The notes: generated from the letters alone by a model not told the origin. Shown: positions 17,312-27,350, counted from the stretch's first letter. The stretch: 64,000 nt of DNA from Fibrobacterota bacterium (GCA_023412475.1 JAEYNR010000079.1:186001-250000); one strand, 5' to 3'. Program-made: numbers and translations.

Positions 17312-17602
17312 ATTTTAATGAATTCTCCGACCAATAATAACAGTATTTAAAATTATTAAACTAATAAGCCTGAAATTCTAAACAAGGACAGGGAAAGGGA
17401 AAAGAATTCATTAACAAAACATTAGTTGTTAAAAACTCCTTATCTCTGTGAGGATTTAAGAATTGAGAGTTGGAATTTTCATCTCTTTGGAAGTTATCAG
17501 GAACCATTTCTTTTTTCGGCTTTGAAAATTGGTCATTGTGCTTTGCTTCGAAGGTGCTTAGTTCTTGTGATTTTGTATCGGATTTCACACTGGGATATCT
17601 TT

Positions 17603-19999
17603 TTACAAAGGTACGACGATAGTGCAACTATCTGAGAAATAAAAATCGCGATCTTTGATTTTAACAGTTATTGGATTACCCCAACCGCTTTCGAAAGTTA
17701 AAGAGATGGATTTTTTATTGAGATGCATTTTGATCCAATGGCTGCGGTATCTGATCCTTTGTTTAACCTCTGATAAGTCATCCGGGAGAAGAGGATTGAT
17801 ATAGAGGATATCGTTTCTGACTTCCAGACCTGTATAGCACCTCTGTATCATGTCCACAGTTCCAGCCATAGCGGCCAGGTGAATGCCTTCGGGGGTTGTT
17901 CCTCCCTGAACATCCTGAAAATCGGTGGAAAGGGCATGCTCGAAGATATTCCATGAATATTTTCTGTTGGAGCGGGAAAGAACCCACGAAAAAACCAGGC
18001 GGCTCAGTGTGGAACCGTGAGATGTCCGATGTCTGTAATATTCAATAATTCGAGGGATTGATAAGGTGTCAAATGAATAATCCAAATGGTTAAACATCTC
18101 ACTTATCTCATCAGCAGAGAAAAGATAGAAAAGCATAAGTATGTCGGCCTGTTTACTTACTTTGTAATTATTTGCCGAGTCACCCTCTTTTTCCATAATA
18201 CGGTCGATACGAAGATTTTCACCGTACTCTTTTCTGTAATATTCCCAATCCAGCTCTTTAAGACTGTGATATCCTTCAAACTGATCGATAATACCATCTT
18301 CGGCGAAAGGAATAAACATGAGGCTGCTGACCTGTTTCCACTTGTTTGTTTCATTATCATCAATATCAAGATCATGCATCAATTCGTTTCTGCGCTGTTT
18401 ATCAAGCAGAGTCAACGTTTCCATGGCACGCAGAAGCACCCAGGCGGCCATAAAATTGGTGTAGGCGTTATTGTTGATTCCCGAAAGAGATGAACCCGGA
18501 TATCTCGTGTGATATTCGTCAGGACCTATGACCCGCTGAATTTCATAACGTTTCCGCTGTGGGTTAAAAGTTGCAATTGATGAAAACAAAAGGGCAATTT
18601 CAAAGATTATTTCGGCTCCAAAAAAGTAGAGAAAATCCCTGTCATCGGTTACCTGAAAATATTGCCAGATACTATATACAATGCCGGCATTAATATGACG
18701 CTGCAGGTAGGTTTCATCAGGTATCCAATGGCCCGAATATGGATTAAGATGAATTCGCTGACTCTCCTCCCTTCCGTCACTTCCACTTTGCCAAGGATAC
18801 ATGGCACCTTTATATCCTGCATTTTTTGCAGCCAGACGTGCCTGTGGAAGTCTTCGGTATCGATAGAGGAGAAATTCCCTGGTAAGAAGAGGATTTCTGA
18901 AATTAAGAAGTGGGAAAACAAACAACTCATCCCACATGATATGACCACGATACGCTTCTCCATGCAACCCTCTTGAGGGAATTCCAACATCAAGATCATA
19001 GGTGTTGTGAGAAGCGGTCTGAAGAACATGGAAGATGTGCAGATGGATAAGCTTCTGACTCTGATCGGTCCCTGATAATTGTACATCGAAACGGTTCCAG
19101 AGATTTTTCCATGAATTTGCCTGTGATTTTTGTAAATCTGCGAAAGTGCCGGCATATTCCACAGCCTGACAGGATGCAGGCACCGGCTCTGAAATTGCAA
19201 AATCTCTGGAAGTGTAAACCGAAACAACTTTCTCGATCTGAACCGTTTCATCGGGCACACAATCAAAAGTCATCTCCTGTGCACAGTAGTTTGTTTGCTC
19301 CAGGTGCTTGCGTTCCATCTGAAGAAGTATATCATTTTTATAGACTCTGGTACGCATGGCCTGAGACATCCGGATTTTAGATTGGGAAGTAATCACCTCC
19401 AGATACAAACCATCATTAGAGTGCAGGCCATAGCTCAATATCTTCAGGTGATTGCCTTTGAGATCACAGTAGCGCTTTACACCGCAATTTGTGACATCAC
19501 CCTGAAGAGCACTGTGAATTGTGATTTCCCCATACCAGTTCTCTGGTGTTAATTTCCATTGAATAGCTGCAATGTGGGGCGAATCCATATGAACCAGACG
19601 GCTACTTTTGAGGCTTGTTATGTGATCTTTTGAATCACTGAAACGGCAGGAGCAGTGCAGAATGCCGTTTGATAAATCCAGAGTCTGCGAATAGGAGAGC
19701 ATGTGCACTGTATCAGGGGAAAACCAGTCTCCATCACCTATCCTGAAAGTCAGAAAAAGCCAGTTAGGCCAGTTTACCAGATCTTCATTTTCGATAACCT
19801 GACCCCTTACCTCACTTTTAAGCCGGTTGTATCCACCTGCGAGGTATGTCCCCGGGTAATGATTCGAATCTGCCTGACAGCTTTCGTGTGCTCCCCTTGT
19901 AGCAAAATATCCATTACCCAGAGTACATAGAGTCTCTCTGAGAGATTCCTTTGATGGATCATAGTCACTAAACTGAATAAGAAAAGGATTGTTGTGCAT
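17603..19999 (-). CDS. Glycoside hydrolase family 65 disaccharide phosphorylase (maltose/trehalose/kojibiose type)
   Basis: 798 residues, usual GH65 length. Such enzymes split alpha-linked glucose disaccharides with phosphate, giving beta-glucose 1-phosphate and glucose. The N-terminal beta-sandwich starts with LCTLGNGYFATRG. The (alpha/alpha)6 barrel shows WDELFVFP, YPWQSGSDG, then IGPDEYHTRYP with the general-acid Glu, NNNAYTN, and the phosphate-binding HGSTLS, followed by QGGTTPEGIHLAAMAG. Specificity among maltose, trehalose and kojibiose cannot be told by eye; the adjoining beta-PGM/OtsB fusion favours trehalose but is only context. A 291-bp gap separates the two genes. No strong ribosome-binding site is seen before the ATG. 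Confidence 0.88.
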   Translation of the reverse strand: MHNNPFLIQFSDYDPSKESLRETLCTLGNGYFATRGAHESCQADSNHYPGTYLAGGYNRLKSEVRGQVIENEDLVNWPNWLFLTFRIGDGDWFSPDTVHMLSYSQTLDLSNGILHCSCRFSDSKDHITSLKSSRLVHMDSPHIAAIQWKLTPENWYGEITIHSALQGDVTNCGVKRYCDLKGNHLKILSYGLHSNDGLYLEVITSQSKIRMSQAMRTRVYKNDILLQMERKHLEQTNYCAQEMTFDCVPDETVQIEKVVSVYTSRDFAISEPVPASCQAVEYAGTFADLQKSQANSWKNLWNRFDVQLSGTDQSQKLIHLHIFHVLQTASHNTYDLDVGIPSRGLHGEAYRGHIMWDELFVFPLLNFRNPLLTREFLLYRYRRLPQARLAAKNAGYKGAMYPWQSGSDGREESQRIHLNPYSGHWIPDETYLQRHINAGIVYSIWQYFQVTDDRDFLYFFGAEIIFEIALLFSSIATFNPQRKRYEIQRVIGPDEYHTRYPGSSLSGINNNAYTNFMAAWVLLRAMETLTLLDKQRRNELMHDLDIDDNETNKWKQVSSLMFIPFAEDGIIDQFEGYHSLKELDWEYYRKEYGENLRIDRIMEKEGDSANNYKVSKQADILMLFYLFSADEISEMFNHLDYSFDTLSIPRIIEYYRHRTSHGSTLSRLVFSWVLSRSNRKYSWNIFEHALSTDFQDVQGGTTPEGIHLAAMAGTVDMIQRCYTGLEVRNDILYINPLLPDDLSEVKQRIRYRSHWIKMHLNKKSISLTFESGWGNPITVKIKDRDFYFSDSCTIVVPL

Positions 20000-20127
20000 G
20001 TAAAACCCATGAACTTAAAATAACAATCGTTAGTAATTGAGTCATTATTTTGAACAAATCCGAAACATGAAACTAGAAATTCGAGATCCTAAATCCAAAA
20101 TTGGAAACATCTCAAATCTCAAATTCC

Positions 20128-21282
20128 TCACGAGTATGCTTGGAGCGTATGTTCAGCGACGGTATCCCAGGAGAAGGAATTTTCCACAGCTTCCCTCCCT
20201 TTACTTCCCATCCAGCGGGCATGTTCAAAATTGGCGAAAAGAGAGCCGATTCCCCAGGCTATGGATTCAGGATTGGGATAGACTTTTAGACCATTGACAT
20301 TATGCCAGACAAATTCGGTACCGTTATGAGTCGCGATTACCGGCTTTCCCGATGCCCAGGCTTCTAATACAACAATACCGAAGGGTTCGTTTCTGCTGGG
20401 AACAGCTACACAGTCGCAAGCCTTATATAATTGAATAAGTTCTCCTCTGGGAAAAGCACCGTAGAAACGGCAGGCATGAACCACCCCCAAGCTTCTGGCA
20501 ATATTCTCTACATGCCCTCTCATATCTCCATTTCCAGAAAAAATGAATTTGGCATTAGAGAAGTGTTGTAAAATATAAGGAATAGCTCTGACAAGCAAAT
20601 CAGGACCTTTCTGGGAAGTCATTCTTCCTACAAATAATGTAGTTGGATCCATAGGGCCGATGCCATATCTTTCCTTGATTGATCCAGGATCAACAAAGCC
20701 GTTAAACTGGTCGAAAGAAATTCCATTAGGTATTACACTGGTTTTCCAGTCCGGAAGGTTATAAATCCAGGCAAGTTCGTTTTTTAGCATTTGGGACACG
20801 GTTATTACCTTATCTGCATTGAATGTGCCATGGCGCTCATGATCCATAATTCGTGTGGAGGGACCTCCATAAAAATTATTACCACACCTGCCATATTCGG
20901 TTGAATGGATAGTAAGAATCGCCTTTCTACCCCGACCCTGCTTTATCCATACCATGGCATTGGATGACATCCAGTCATGCGCATGAACGATATCAAAATG
21001 TGCACCCATATAGTTTTCGGTATGAAACACCGAATCGACAAAGGCACGGCACATCTGGTTTATATCATCGATAAAATCCTTAGAGCCATTGTAAGGTATC
21101 CTATGATAGTGGACACCATGAATTTTATCATATTGCCAATCTCTCTCCCAACGCATACGGGTAAACACATGAACTTCATGACCTTTTCTCTCCAGTGCAG
21201 CAGCAAGTTCAGTAGTGTGTACAGCAACTCCGCCTACTGAAACGGAGTGAAGTGATTCCCACGTCAATATTGCAATGCGCAT
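20128..21282 (-). CDS. GT4-family glycosyltransferase, glycogen-synthase-like
   Basis: 384 residues with the GT-B fold: N-terminal acceptor domain beginning MRIAILTWE and GGVAVHTTELA, a linker near residue 190, and a C-terminal nucleotide-sugar domain with LFVGRMTSQKG, and the EX7E-type motif in PSRNEPFGIVVLEAWASG. The N terminus is like that of bacterial GT4 alpha-glucan synthases of the GlgM/GlgA-like group; TreT-like trehalose synthases also belong to GT4, which matters because OtsA is missing here. AAGGAG precedes the start. It is part of the minus-strand carbohydrate block. Donor and acceptor remain unknown. Confidence 0.8.
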   Translation of the reverse strand: MRIAILTWESLHSVSVGGVAVHTTELAAALERKGHEVHVFTRMRWERDWQYDKIHGVHYHRIPYNGSKDFIDDINQMCRAFVDSVFHTENYMGAHFDIVHAHDWMSSNAMVWIKQGRGRKAILTIHSTEYGRCGNNFYGGPSTRIMDHERHGTFNADKVITVSQMLKNELAWIYNLPDWKTSVIPNGISFDQFNGFVDPGSIKERYGIGPMDPTTLFVGRMTSQKGPDLLVRAIPYILQHFSNAKFIFSGNGDMRGHVENIARSLGVVHACRFYGAFPRGELIQLYKACDCVAVPSRNEPFGIVVLEAWASGKPVIATHNGTEFVWHNVNGLKVYPNPESIAWGIGSLFANFEHARWMGSKGREAVENSFSWDTVAEHTLQAYS

Positions 21283-21624
21283 AAAATTAGCTCCTTAGAA
21301 GTAGGTATGTAAAACGATAAGACAAGGATGCCACTGAATTATCAAGTGCTAAGTTAAGCTGAAATTGTTTTCTCCTTGCCCAGAACAGACGCTTCCTTGT
21401 CAGTCCCTATGAAGCGGTGAGAATGAAATCGGAAGGAAATTCCAAATTACAATTGTAAAATTCTAAACAGTAATAGTTTCTGTTTCAAAGAACCTAAAGT
21501 AATTTAGTTAGTCAAAAGCACTTGTTTTTCCATTTCTGTTCTTATTTCGAATTTCGTTTTTTTTATTTTCGTGCTTATTCCTAAAAAATCCTGAATTCTG
21601 TTCATTATAATTCAAAATGTCACT
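21283..21624. other. Intergenic gap with dispersed AT-rich repeats
   Basis: 342 bases between the two glycosyltransferase genes. It contains AT-rich repeat text (GGAAATTCCAAATTACAATT..., CTTATTTCGAATTTCG...) of the type scattered over the window. No gene or RNA element was recognised. Confidence 0.4.
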
Positions 21625-23334
21625 TCACTGGTTTTGGACCTCCTTTCCTGCTATTAACAAATCAGTCCAGATGGTGCTGTAGGTAGTGGCTATACTCTTT
21701 ATAGAATTGCTTTGCATATAGTTGCGACTTTTCTTAGGTCTGGATAGTATCTCTTTTATTCCCCAGCAGACAGATCCAGGATTGTCATAAACCACCAATC
21801 CGTTGTAACCATGCTTAATACCTTCAACTGCAGCCTGATGAGTAGTCAAGACCATAAGGCCGGTCTCTATTGCCCGTCTGGCAAGTTCATCATCACTTTT
21901 GTGACGTAATGGAAGAAGCAGGGCATGGCTGATTTCAAATAATTGATCAAATTGATCAGGGTCCAAATGGCCGGTAAAGAGGCAGTTTTGGCTGACTCTC
22001 AGAACCGCAGCTCGCTTTTCAAGTGCAGCTCTGAATTCTCCATCACCGACAAAAACAAAAGACACACCTGGAAATTCGCGACACACATTGGGAAGCGATT
22101 CTATAATAAGATCGATTCCGGAAGTGTAGGTCAATTCACCGGCGAAAAGAAGAACAGGTTGACATTCTGATAGATTGAATGGAAACATTGTACTATTATT
22201 TTGAAGGAGTGTTGTAGACTTAGAGAGATCATCGACAATAACCACCATTTCTTCTGGTTTACCGTAATGATCAATCACCAGCTTTCGTGTTGATTCTCTG
22301 GAAACCAGGACCATGTCTGCTTTCAGTATGGATTTTCTTTCCCAGGATTCGATAAGATGAGACTGTGTGACAGGAAGCTGGCTTTTTCTTTCTAATTCCA
22401 GGGAGTGACAAACAGAAATAAATGGGAGATTGCTGGCTGAAGCAGCAAGCATGGCTGCTGGAGTAGAGTACCAGTTATGGGATTGTACACAGTTGAAAGG
22501 GCTTTTACTGTGGATTTGATAGAACTTATCGAGCAAGTGCATTGATGTCTCAAAAGCAAAATCTACAATCGAGTGGGTCGGATTCTGCTCACATTGGCAG
22601 TGTCCTGATGTAAACAGGTAGGCAAAACCCTTTGATTTATTAACCTGATCCAGTACTGTGCGAAGATTACGGGAGATGTTTTTTTCTATCAGACAATTCT
22701 CAATAATAGCGTGTTCGTTGAGAAATATCGCTACTGAGAATCGACTATTTTGTTGAACAACAGAGCAATCTGCGTAAGAATGTCTGGTGGAAGGTGGTTC
22801 TGCATCTTGATTGATCGTATAGAACCGGTTAAACCCATGGCTGATATATAAACCAGATGAAAAATCTACAGGTCCTCTGAAAAACATGGTATTAGATCTG
22901 GCACAGGGGAAAAATCTCCGATCAGAACATCTGAATCCAATCTCTGCCAGTAGCAGACACCCAATAAGATCAATCTGCTGATAGTGACATCCTGAAAGTT
23001 TATCGATTTCAATATCAAACTGGTTACGTGCATTATATCCGTTAAAATCGACTCCTGTTACATCATATATTCTTAAAATCAGGCAACTGTGCTCATAAAA
23101 TGCCCCAACATCATCTTTAAGGCTCATTGCGGTGCTTTCGTCTATGTACCAGTTGATAAAAGCCAGTTGAGGGTTTATGGGAATCAAAGCCACAAATTTT
23201 TGACTGGATAATGCGAATAAGGTCAACTCGATATCTTCCTCGATTCTCAAATTGGTAAACAGGGAGTCATTCTGAGAACTCAAAAGATCGCATTTCTGAA
23301 AACGCCTGAAAGAATGTTGAGTATCACAGACCAT
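21625..23334 (-). CDS. DUF4912-like domain fused to a GT4-family glycosyltransferase
   Basis: 569 residues. The first roughly 190 residues resemble DUF4912 (FINWYIDE, LILRIYDVTG, then FFPCARSNTMFF), a domain found beside alpha-glucan and trehalose genes. The rest is a GT-B glycosyltransferase: acceptor domain with NCVQSHNWYSTPAAMLA, then LLFAGELTYTSGIDLI, FVFVGDGEFRAAL and a C-terminal segment with LLLPLRHKSDDELARRAIETG. Here the usual E-x7-E region reads DDELARRAIE, so the motif is altered and activity on a nucleotide sugar is less certain than for the neighbour. A GGGAGG site precedes the ATG. The domain pairing suggests a polysaccharide-sensing or glucan-modifying protein. Confidence 0.7.
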   Translation of the reverse strand: MVCDTQHSFRRFQKCDLLSSQNDSLFTNLRIEEDIELTLFALSSQKFVALIPINPQLAFINWYIDESTAMSLKDDVGAFYEHSCLILRIYDVTGVDFNGYNARNQFDIEIDKLSGCHYQQIDLIGCLLLAEIGFRCSDRRFFPCARSNTMFFRGPVDFSSGLYISHGFNRFYTINQDAEPPSTRHSYADCSVVQQNSRFSVAIFLNEHAIIENCLIEKNISRNLRTVLDQVNKSKGFAYLFTSGHCQCEQNPTHSIVDFAFETSMHLLDKFYQIHSKSPFNCVQSHNWYSTPAAMLAASASNLPFISVCHSLELERKSQLPVTQSHLIESWERKSILKADMVLVSRESTRKLVIDHYGKPEEMVVIVDDLSKSTTLLQNNSTMFPFNLSECQPVLLFAGELTYTSGIDLIIESLPNVCREFPGVSFVFVGDGEFRAALEKRAAVLRVSQNCLFTGHLDPDQFDQLFEISHALLLPLRHKSDDELARRAIETGLMVLTTHQAAVEGIKHGYNGLVVYDNPGSVCWGIKEILSRPKKSRNYMQSNSIKSIATTYSTIWTDLLIAGKEVQNQ

Positions 23335-23490
23335 AAAGGGCCTCCCATTTAATAATCACTGTCCTAATTTCTTTTAAAGCAGAAAAGTGAAAGAAAAAGA
23401 GAGGTAATATCTTTAGGGATGTACGCAAATATTGTGCCCGTGATAGCAGGCCGCCATCAATAAGCGGCCCTCCTTACGGCTACATCAAAA

Positions 23491-24153
23491 TCAGGAAAGG
23501 GAAAGGCTCACACCAGAAGTTACTCTACGGCTGGTCATCTTGCGGCGAACAATCAGTGATTGAAAAACATTAACCAGATTCGAAGCGATCCAGTAAAGGC
23601 CGATTCCAGCGGACAGCTTCCATAAAAAAACGGCAGTAAGCAACACAGGCAACCAAATCATCATGGCTCTGCCTTGTTCAGAGAGGTTGGGGGTGAGTAC
23701 TGCTGAAACGTAACTTAGAGCTGCTGCTATTATAATAAGGAAAAAATCGGGATGAGCAATATTTCTAATCCACAGAAAAGTTTCACCCGAGCCCACAATT
23801 CTATTAATGGCTGAGATCATGCCTACAAAAAGAGGTGCCTGTAAAAGACCGCTCAATAGTCCCTTTTTATCGATAAATGTAATCTGATGCTTTTTGAAAA
23901 GCTCAAGAGTGTTGCGGTTTAACTGTTCTGGACTGTTTTTATACTTACTTTTCAATTTGTCCAGCTCAGGTTGTATCTGTTTTAATCTACTTTGTCTGTG
24001 TAAATTACCGCAGGCTATTTTAATTGTCAAAGGAAGCAGTGCGAATCGGATAAAAAGCGAACTAAACAGAATAATAAGTCCTGTGTTGAATCCGGGAATA
24101 CCGGAAAGCAGCGCCATAATATTTACTAAAAGATCAATAAAAGAGTTCCACAT
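23491..24153 (-). CDS. YidC/Oxa1-family membrane insertase, short form
   Basis: 220 residues and about five transmembrane helices, without the large periplasmic domain of Gram-negative YidC. Such proteins insert membrane proteins into the inner membrane. TM1 carries the conserved arginine (SSLFIRFALLPLTIK) and is followed by the cytoplasmic hairpin (LKQIQPELDKLKSKYK, LNRNTLELFKKH). Later helices show QAPLFVGMI and LYWIASNLVNVFQSL. Since it lies alone beside sugar genes rather than with rnpA and mnmE, it is likely a second, accessory copy. GAGGAG precedes the start. Confidence 0.88.
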   Translation of the reverse strand: MWNSFIDLLVNIMALLSGIPGFNTGLIILFSSLFIRFALLPLTIKIACGNLHRQSRLKQIQPELDKLKSKYKNSPEQLNRNTLELFKKHQITFIDKKGLLSGLLQAPLFVGMISAINRIVGSGETFLWIRNIAHPDFFLIIIAAALSYVSAVLTPNLSEQGRAMMIWLPVLLTAVFLWKLSAGIGLYWIASNLVNVFQSLIVRRKMTSRRVTSGVSLSLS

Positions 24154-24831
24154 TGTTTTTTATTCTCCTCATTTTTCCCAGTAAGAAAGAGTACAAAATA
24201 AGTACGGATAAAGGCCTCTTATAGTGAAGAGTATGTGTAAATATTTGAGAGTTGTTTTAAAATCCCAAATCACTACCATCCAATATTAACAATAACAATC
24301 AAATAATTGCACACAATCGCGTGAATTCAGCACTTTATATTCAGGTCATCACTTTAACGAATACACACAAATGCTTTACATTAAACCATTATCTTTATCC
24401 CTATCGGATGAAATGATCCCAAATCTTAATCAGAAACTCTAAACAAGTGACGCTACGGATTGCAGGTAAATCTCTCTTCAGGATAGCTTACTGGTCCTTT
24501 TTTCCATTCCATATTTGTTTTAAATTTATTTTAAAGTTTCGCGAGCCCGGGGCCGGACATACACTGGATCACTTCAAAGAAACAGGACAATATGAAAGCA
24601 TGAAAACTGTTATGCTAGGAGACAGAATTTACGACCGGGCCGAAGAGAAGGAGATGATAATACTTGGGGGGACAACGAAATTCAACCAGGAATTAAGAAT
24701 GATCAATTGGGAGAAACATTTAAAAACTGCTTATGATCTTGGAAGATGCCTGTAACACAAAAATTAAAAAAGTTAAGATGGGCGACTCAATATTTGAAGA
24801 TATTCATTGTTAAAGGGGGATCTTGAAAAAC
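24154..24831. other. Gene-poor gap with a possible gene remnant
   Basis: 678 bases. The portion 24541-24755 on the plus strand reads as a plausible protein tail (GHTLDHFKETG, VMLGDRIYD, INWEKHLKTAYD) but has no credible start: upstream residues from a GTG at 24447 look random. It may be the 3' end of a decayed gene. The rest is AT-rich, with dispersed repeat-like text near 24415-24445. Confidence 0.3.
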
Positions 24832-25587
24832 ATGGATGATAAAAAAATTCTTATATCGTTAATTGTTACAGTAATCATTACAACCCTTTGCGGTTGTTCT
24901 CCAGCTCCGATGCTACAGTCTCCACGAGTGAAAACCAATATTTCGTGTGGTATTTCGGGTATGTGGGATAAGCATAACGGAGATGGAGAGAGCTGTTATG
25001 ATATTCGTCCATTGAGTTTAAAGTTCGGTTTTTTTGATCGGGTTGATGTGAGTGGAACATATAAACCTTTTAACCATTATTTCAAAGCCGGAAATATAAA
25101 AATATTTATTGGTGAGCATGGAAAGCCTTCACTGTTTAAAAATGTCTCTTATGCATTATTCGGTGGTATAAAAGCATTTGGCAGCAGTTTCTATGATGAG
25201 AGAAATGTATATGCAGGTGCAATATTTGCCACCAGGCAGGCGTTTAGAAAGAGTGAAATAGAACTCATCTTACAACCTTCTTATTTCAACATGGCCTACG
25301 AGTGGATAGGGGTGCGTCCTGAGGGAAGGCACCCAAAAAGTAAAGCTGATGGCATGCAGATTAATTTTGGAACGATATATACTCCATATAATTCACAAAG
25401 AATTAATCTGGAACTAACCCTGGGTGCCATGTATCGTTATACAAAAAACAATGAATTCAAGATGTACTATAATGAATCACAAATATTAGTAGGGAAAGAT
25501 CTTTCGCTTTACAACAAATGGGTGATACAAGGGGGGGCCATTATTAATTTAAAATTTAAGAGAGAGCGGCAGGGTTCGGTTAATTGA
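24832..25587 (+). CDS. Putative outer-membrane lipoprotein, unknown function
   Basis: 251 residues. The N terminus has a hydrophobic stretch followed by TTLCGC, a good lipobox with Cys near residue 22, so it is probably lipidated and anchored. The rest is rich in aromatic and alternating hydrophobic residues (LKFGFFDRVDVSGTY, IELILQPSYFNMAYEW, LELTLGAMYRYT) as in beta-barrel or curved-sheet envelope proteins. I prefer ATG 24832 over TTG 24823 because AAGGGGGA is 11 bases before the ATG and too close to the TTG. No family recognised; neighbours give no hint. Confidence 0.6.
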   Translation: MDDKKILISLIVTVIITTLCGCSPAPMLQSPRVKTNISCGISGMWDKHNGDGESCYDIRPLSLKFGFFDRVDVSGTYKPFNHYFKAGNIKIFIGEHGKPSLFKNVSYALFGGIKAFGSSFYDERNVYAGAIFATRQAFRKSEIELILQPSYFNMAYEWIGVRPEGRHPKSKADGMQINFGTIYTPYNSQRINLELTLGAMYRYTKNNEFKMYYNESQILVGKDLSLYNKWVIQGGAIINLKFKRERQGSVN

Positions 25588-25679
25588 ATGAAAGAGTAAA
25601 CTGTTATTGCATTGGAAGTGTCGGATATCAGATATCGGATATCGGAGGGCGAAGGTCAGATATAGGAACTCGATATTGA

Positions 25680-26270
25680 TATCGACAACGGACAATTGAT
25701 TTTAATGCAGAGTGTGCAAAGTACACAGAATTAAACGCAGAAGTAAAAAGGGGACTCAATGTCATACATCTTTCATATAATGTTAGTCCTAATCCGACAG
25801 TTGCCTATGGATGGCAGGAAAATCTTTACTATGTTTTGCATACAGGGAAATTCTGGGATGGAAAAATTGATAATGCAGTAGTTACTGTCCATTTCACTCA
25901 AAAAGTATCGCCTGATCAGATTGATAGAAAAACTACACCTGCAGATTTTACAATTACAGACAGTTCTATAATATGGGAGTTTAAAAACTTTGAACCGACT
26001 GAGGAACACAACGTTCATCTTCAGATAACAAGTTTTAAAACTTTCCGAAAAATGGATAAGTATAGACTTGCACTTTCGAATCCCGAAGTTGATACCAGGA
26101 CAAAACTGGCTATTATGGAAATGTGGAATATAAAGAATGTTGGCAATTTGCAGAGCTTTCAAACCGTTTATTCCGGGAGGTTGTTAATAATATGCGGAGT
26201 CGATAAAAAAAGGTGCAGTAAAATTCAGGGAATTTTCAAAGAAAAGTGTTGCAATCCTGAAGTAAATTAA
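25680..26270 (+). pseudogene. 5'-truncated gene remnant (DUF4424-like C terminus, tentative)
   Basis: The frame is open from 25680 to a stop at 26270 but has no signal peptide and only weak starts (a TTG at 25836). The text reads like the second half of an exported protein: VIHLSYNVSPNPTVAYG, YYVLHTGKFWDGKIDNA, TVHFTQKVSP, IIWEFKNFEPTEEHNV, then a cysteine-rich tail. This pattern recalls the C-terminal part of DUF4424-like proteins, a tentative assignment. Directly upstream is a run of GATATCGGATATC-type text (25622-25650), perhaps marking where the 5' end was lost. Confidence 0.4.
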
Positions 26271-26466
26271 ATATCTTGGTTTTATAAATTTCCCGTTCGC
26301 TCAGTCCTGTCTTGTTTTTTCCCAATTTTATTCTCATACGTGCTTGCCGGTCTCTTTTTTCGCAATGGCCAAAAAGATACAATAGGCAGTAGAACTGTCC
26401 ATCTTTTACAGGATTATGCGCGGGGCTATAGCTATACACCATAAAACTGTCAAAGGGAGGTAAAAC

Positions 26467-27297
26467 ATGGCGGATGTCCCTACCACTCCAATCGAAGTAA
26501 ACCCCAGTCAGAAATTGCACTACGAGACGTTATTTCCAGTGATTTCAGCTTTAACCAAGTATACTATACCATCAATGCCTCCCGAAGAGGCGGTGGGAGA
26601 GGCAAGCCGTGTTAATGTGCTTATCAAAGAAGACCGGGCGAATCTTGACCGTTCGGGAACTGAACCACACTATCTTGACAGCTTTGAAGCACGCGCTGGT
26701 GCCATGTCCTGGAGCGCAGCACAAATGATTACCTGCATAAATACGGAGTCAACTGCGAAAAAAGAGTGGGTAGCCATGCAATCTGAAGTAGAAAAAGTGA
26801 GGAAGGGCTTATTAAAAGCACTCACAAGGGCATTAAGAAAGGATAAAGATCTCTCCGATGCTGTAAAAAGGATAAAGGAAAGAAAAGGTAATCTTGACCA
26901 GGTTTTTGACTTTCTTTCCATGAGCAAATTGGCCCAAGAGAATAAGGAGAAACTTCAGGCGGTCTATGCAGATCTTTCTCTTATAGAACGCTCTTCAGAA
27001 CTTTATATAAAACTCTCGGATATCTATTCTCGCATGGTAATAGATCCGAAAAAATTGGATGAGGCTAAAGTAATCTATTATAAGGCCTGGACTTATTTAA
27101 AGGAAGCACTTGATGAGGTGTATGAAGCGGGGAGATATGTTTTCGATGAAGATGACCCACGGCATGCTCTCTACTACAGCGACTACCACGTACGTCTTGG
27201 GAAAGCTTCTGCAAAAGCGAAACGTATTCAAAATACCGCAAAAGATGTTCAGGAGAATGATGAAAAAGATAAGGAAATGGTTGAAGCTAAATCCTGA
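26467..27297 (+). CDS. Hypothetical alpha-helical protein
   Basis: 276 residues, soluble, without signal peptide or membrane helix. GGGAGG precedes the ATG. The N-terminal half (residues 1-95) is mixed, the remainder is rich in Lys, Glu, Leu and Ala with long helices and likely coiled-coil stretches (KVRKGLLKALTRALRKDK, AKAKRIQNTAKDVQEN). Two tryptophans in AMSWSAAQM and KAWTYLKEA stand out. No family recognised and neighbouring genes do not suggest a role. A hairpin follows the stop. Confidence 0.65.
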   Translation: MADVPTTPIEVNPSQKLHYETLFPVISALTKYTIPSMPPEEAVGEASRVNVLIKEDRANLDRSGTEPHYLDSFEARAGAMSWSAAQMITCINTESTAKKEWVAMQSEVEKVRKGLLKALTRALRKDKDLSDAVKRIKERKGNLDQVFDFLSMSKLAQENKEKLQAVYADLSLIERSSELYIKLSDIYSRMVIDPKKLDEAKVIYYKAWTYLKEALDEVYEAGRYVFDEDDPRHALYYSDYHVRLGKASAKAKRIQNTAKDVQENDEKDKEMVEAKS

Positions 27298-27320
27298 TAA
27301 CCATGGAATCTCCTTAAAGA

Positions 27321-27350
27321 GTCGGGTCAATTCTTGACCCGGCTTCATTT
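27321..27350 (+). terminator. Probable terminator after the helical hypothetical gene
   Basis: CGGGTCAA (27323-27330) pairs with TTGACCCG (27334-27341), loop TTC, followed by the imperfect T run GCTTCATTT. The weak tail lowers confidence. Confidence 0.5.

Noticed and set aside
24447..24600. N-terminal part of a 102-codon frame starting at GTG 24447
   Set aside because: Residues before about 24541 look random and lack a ribosome-binding site; only the tail looks protein-like, so it is listed as a possible remnant.
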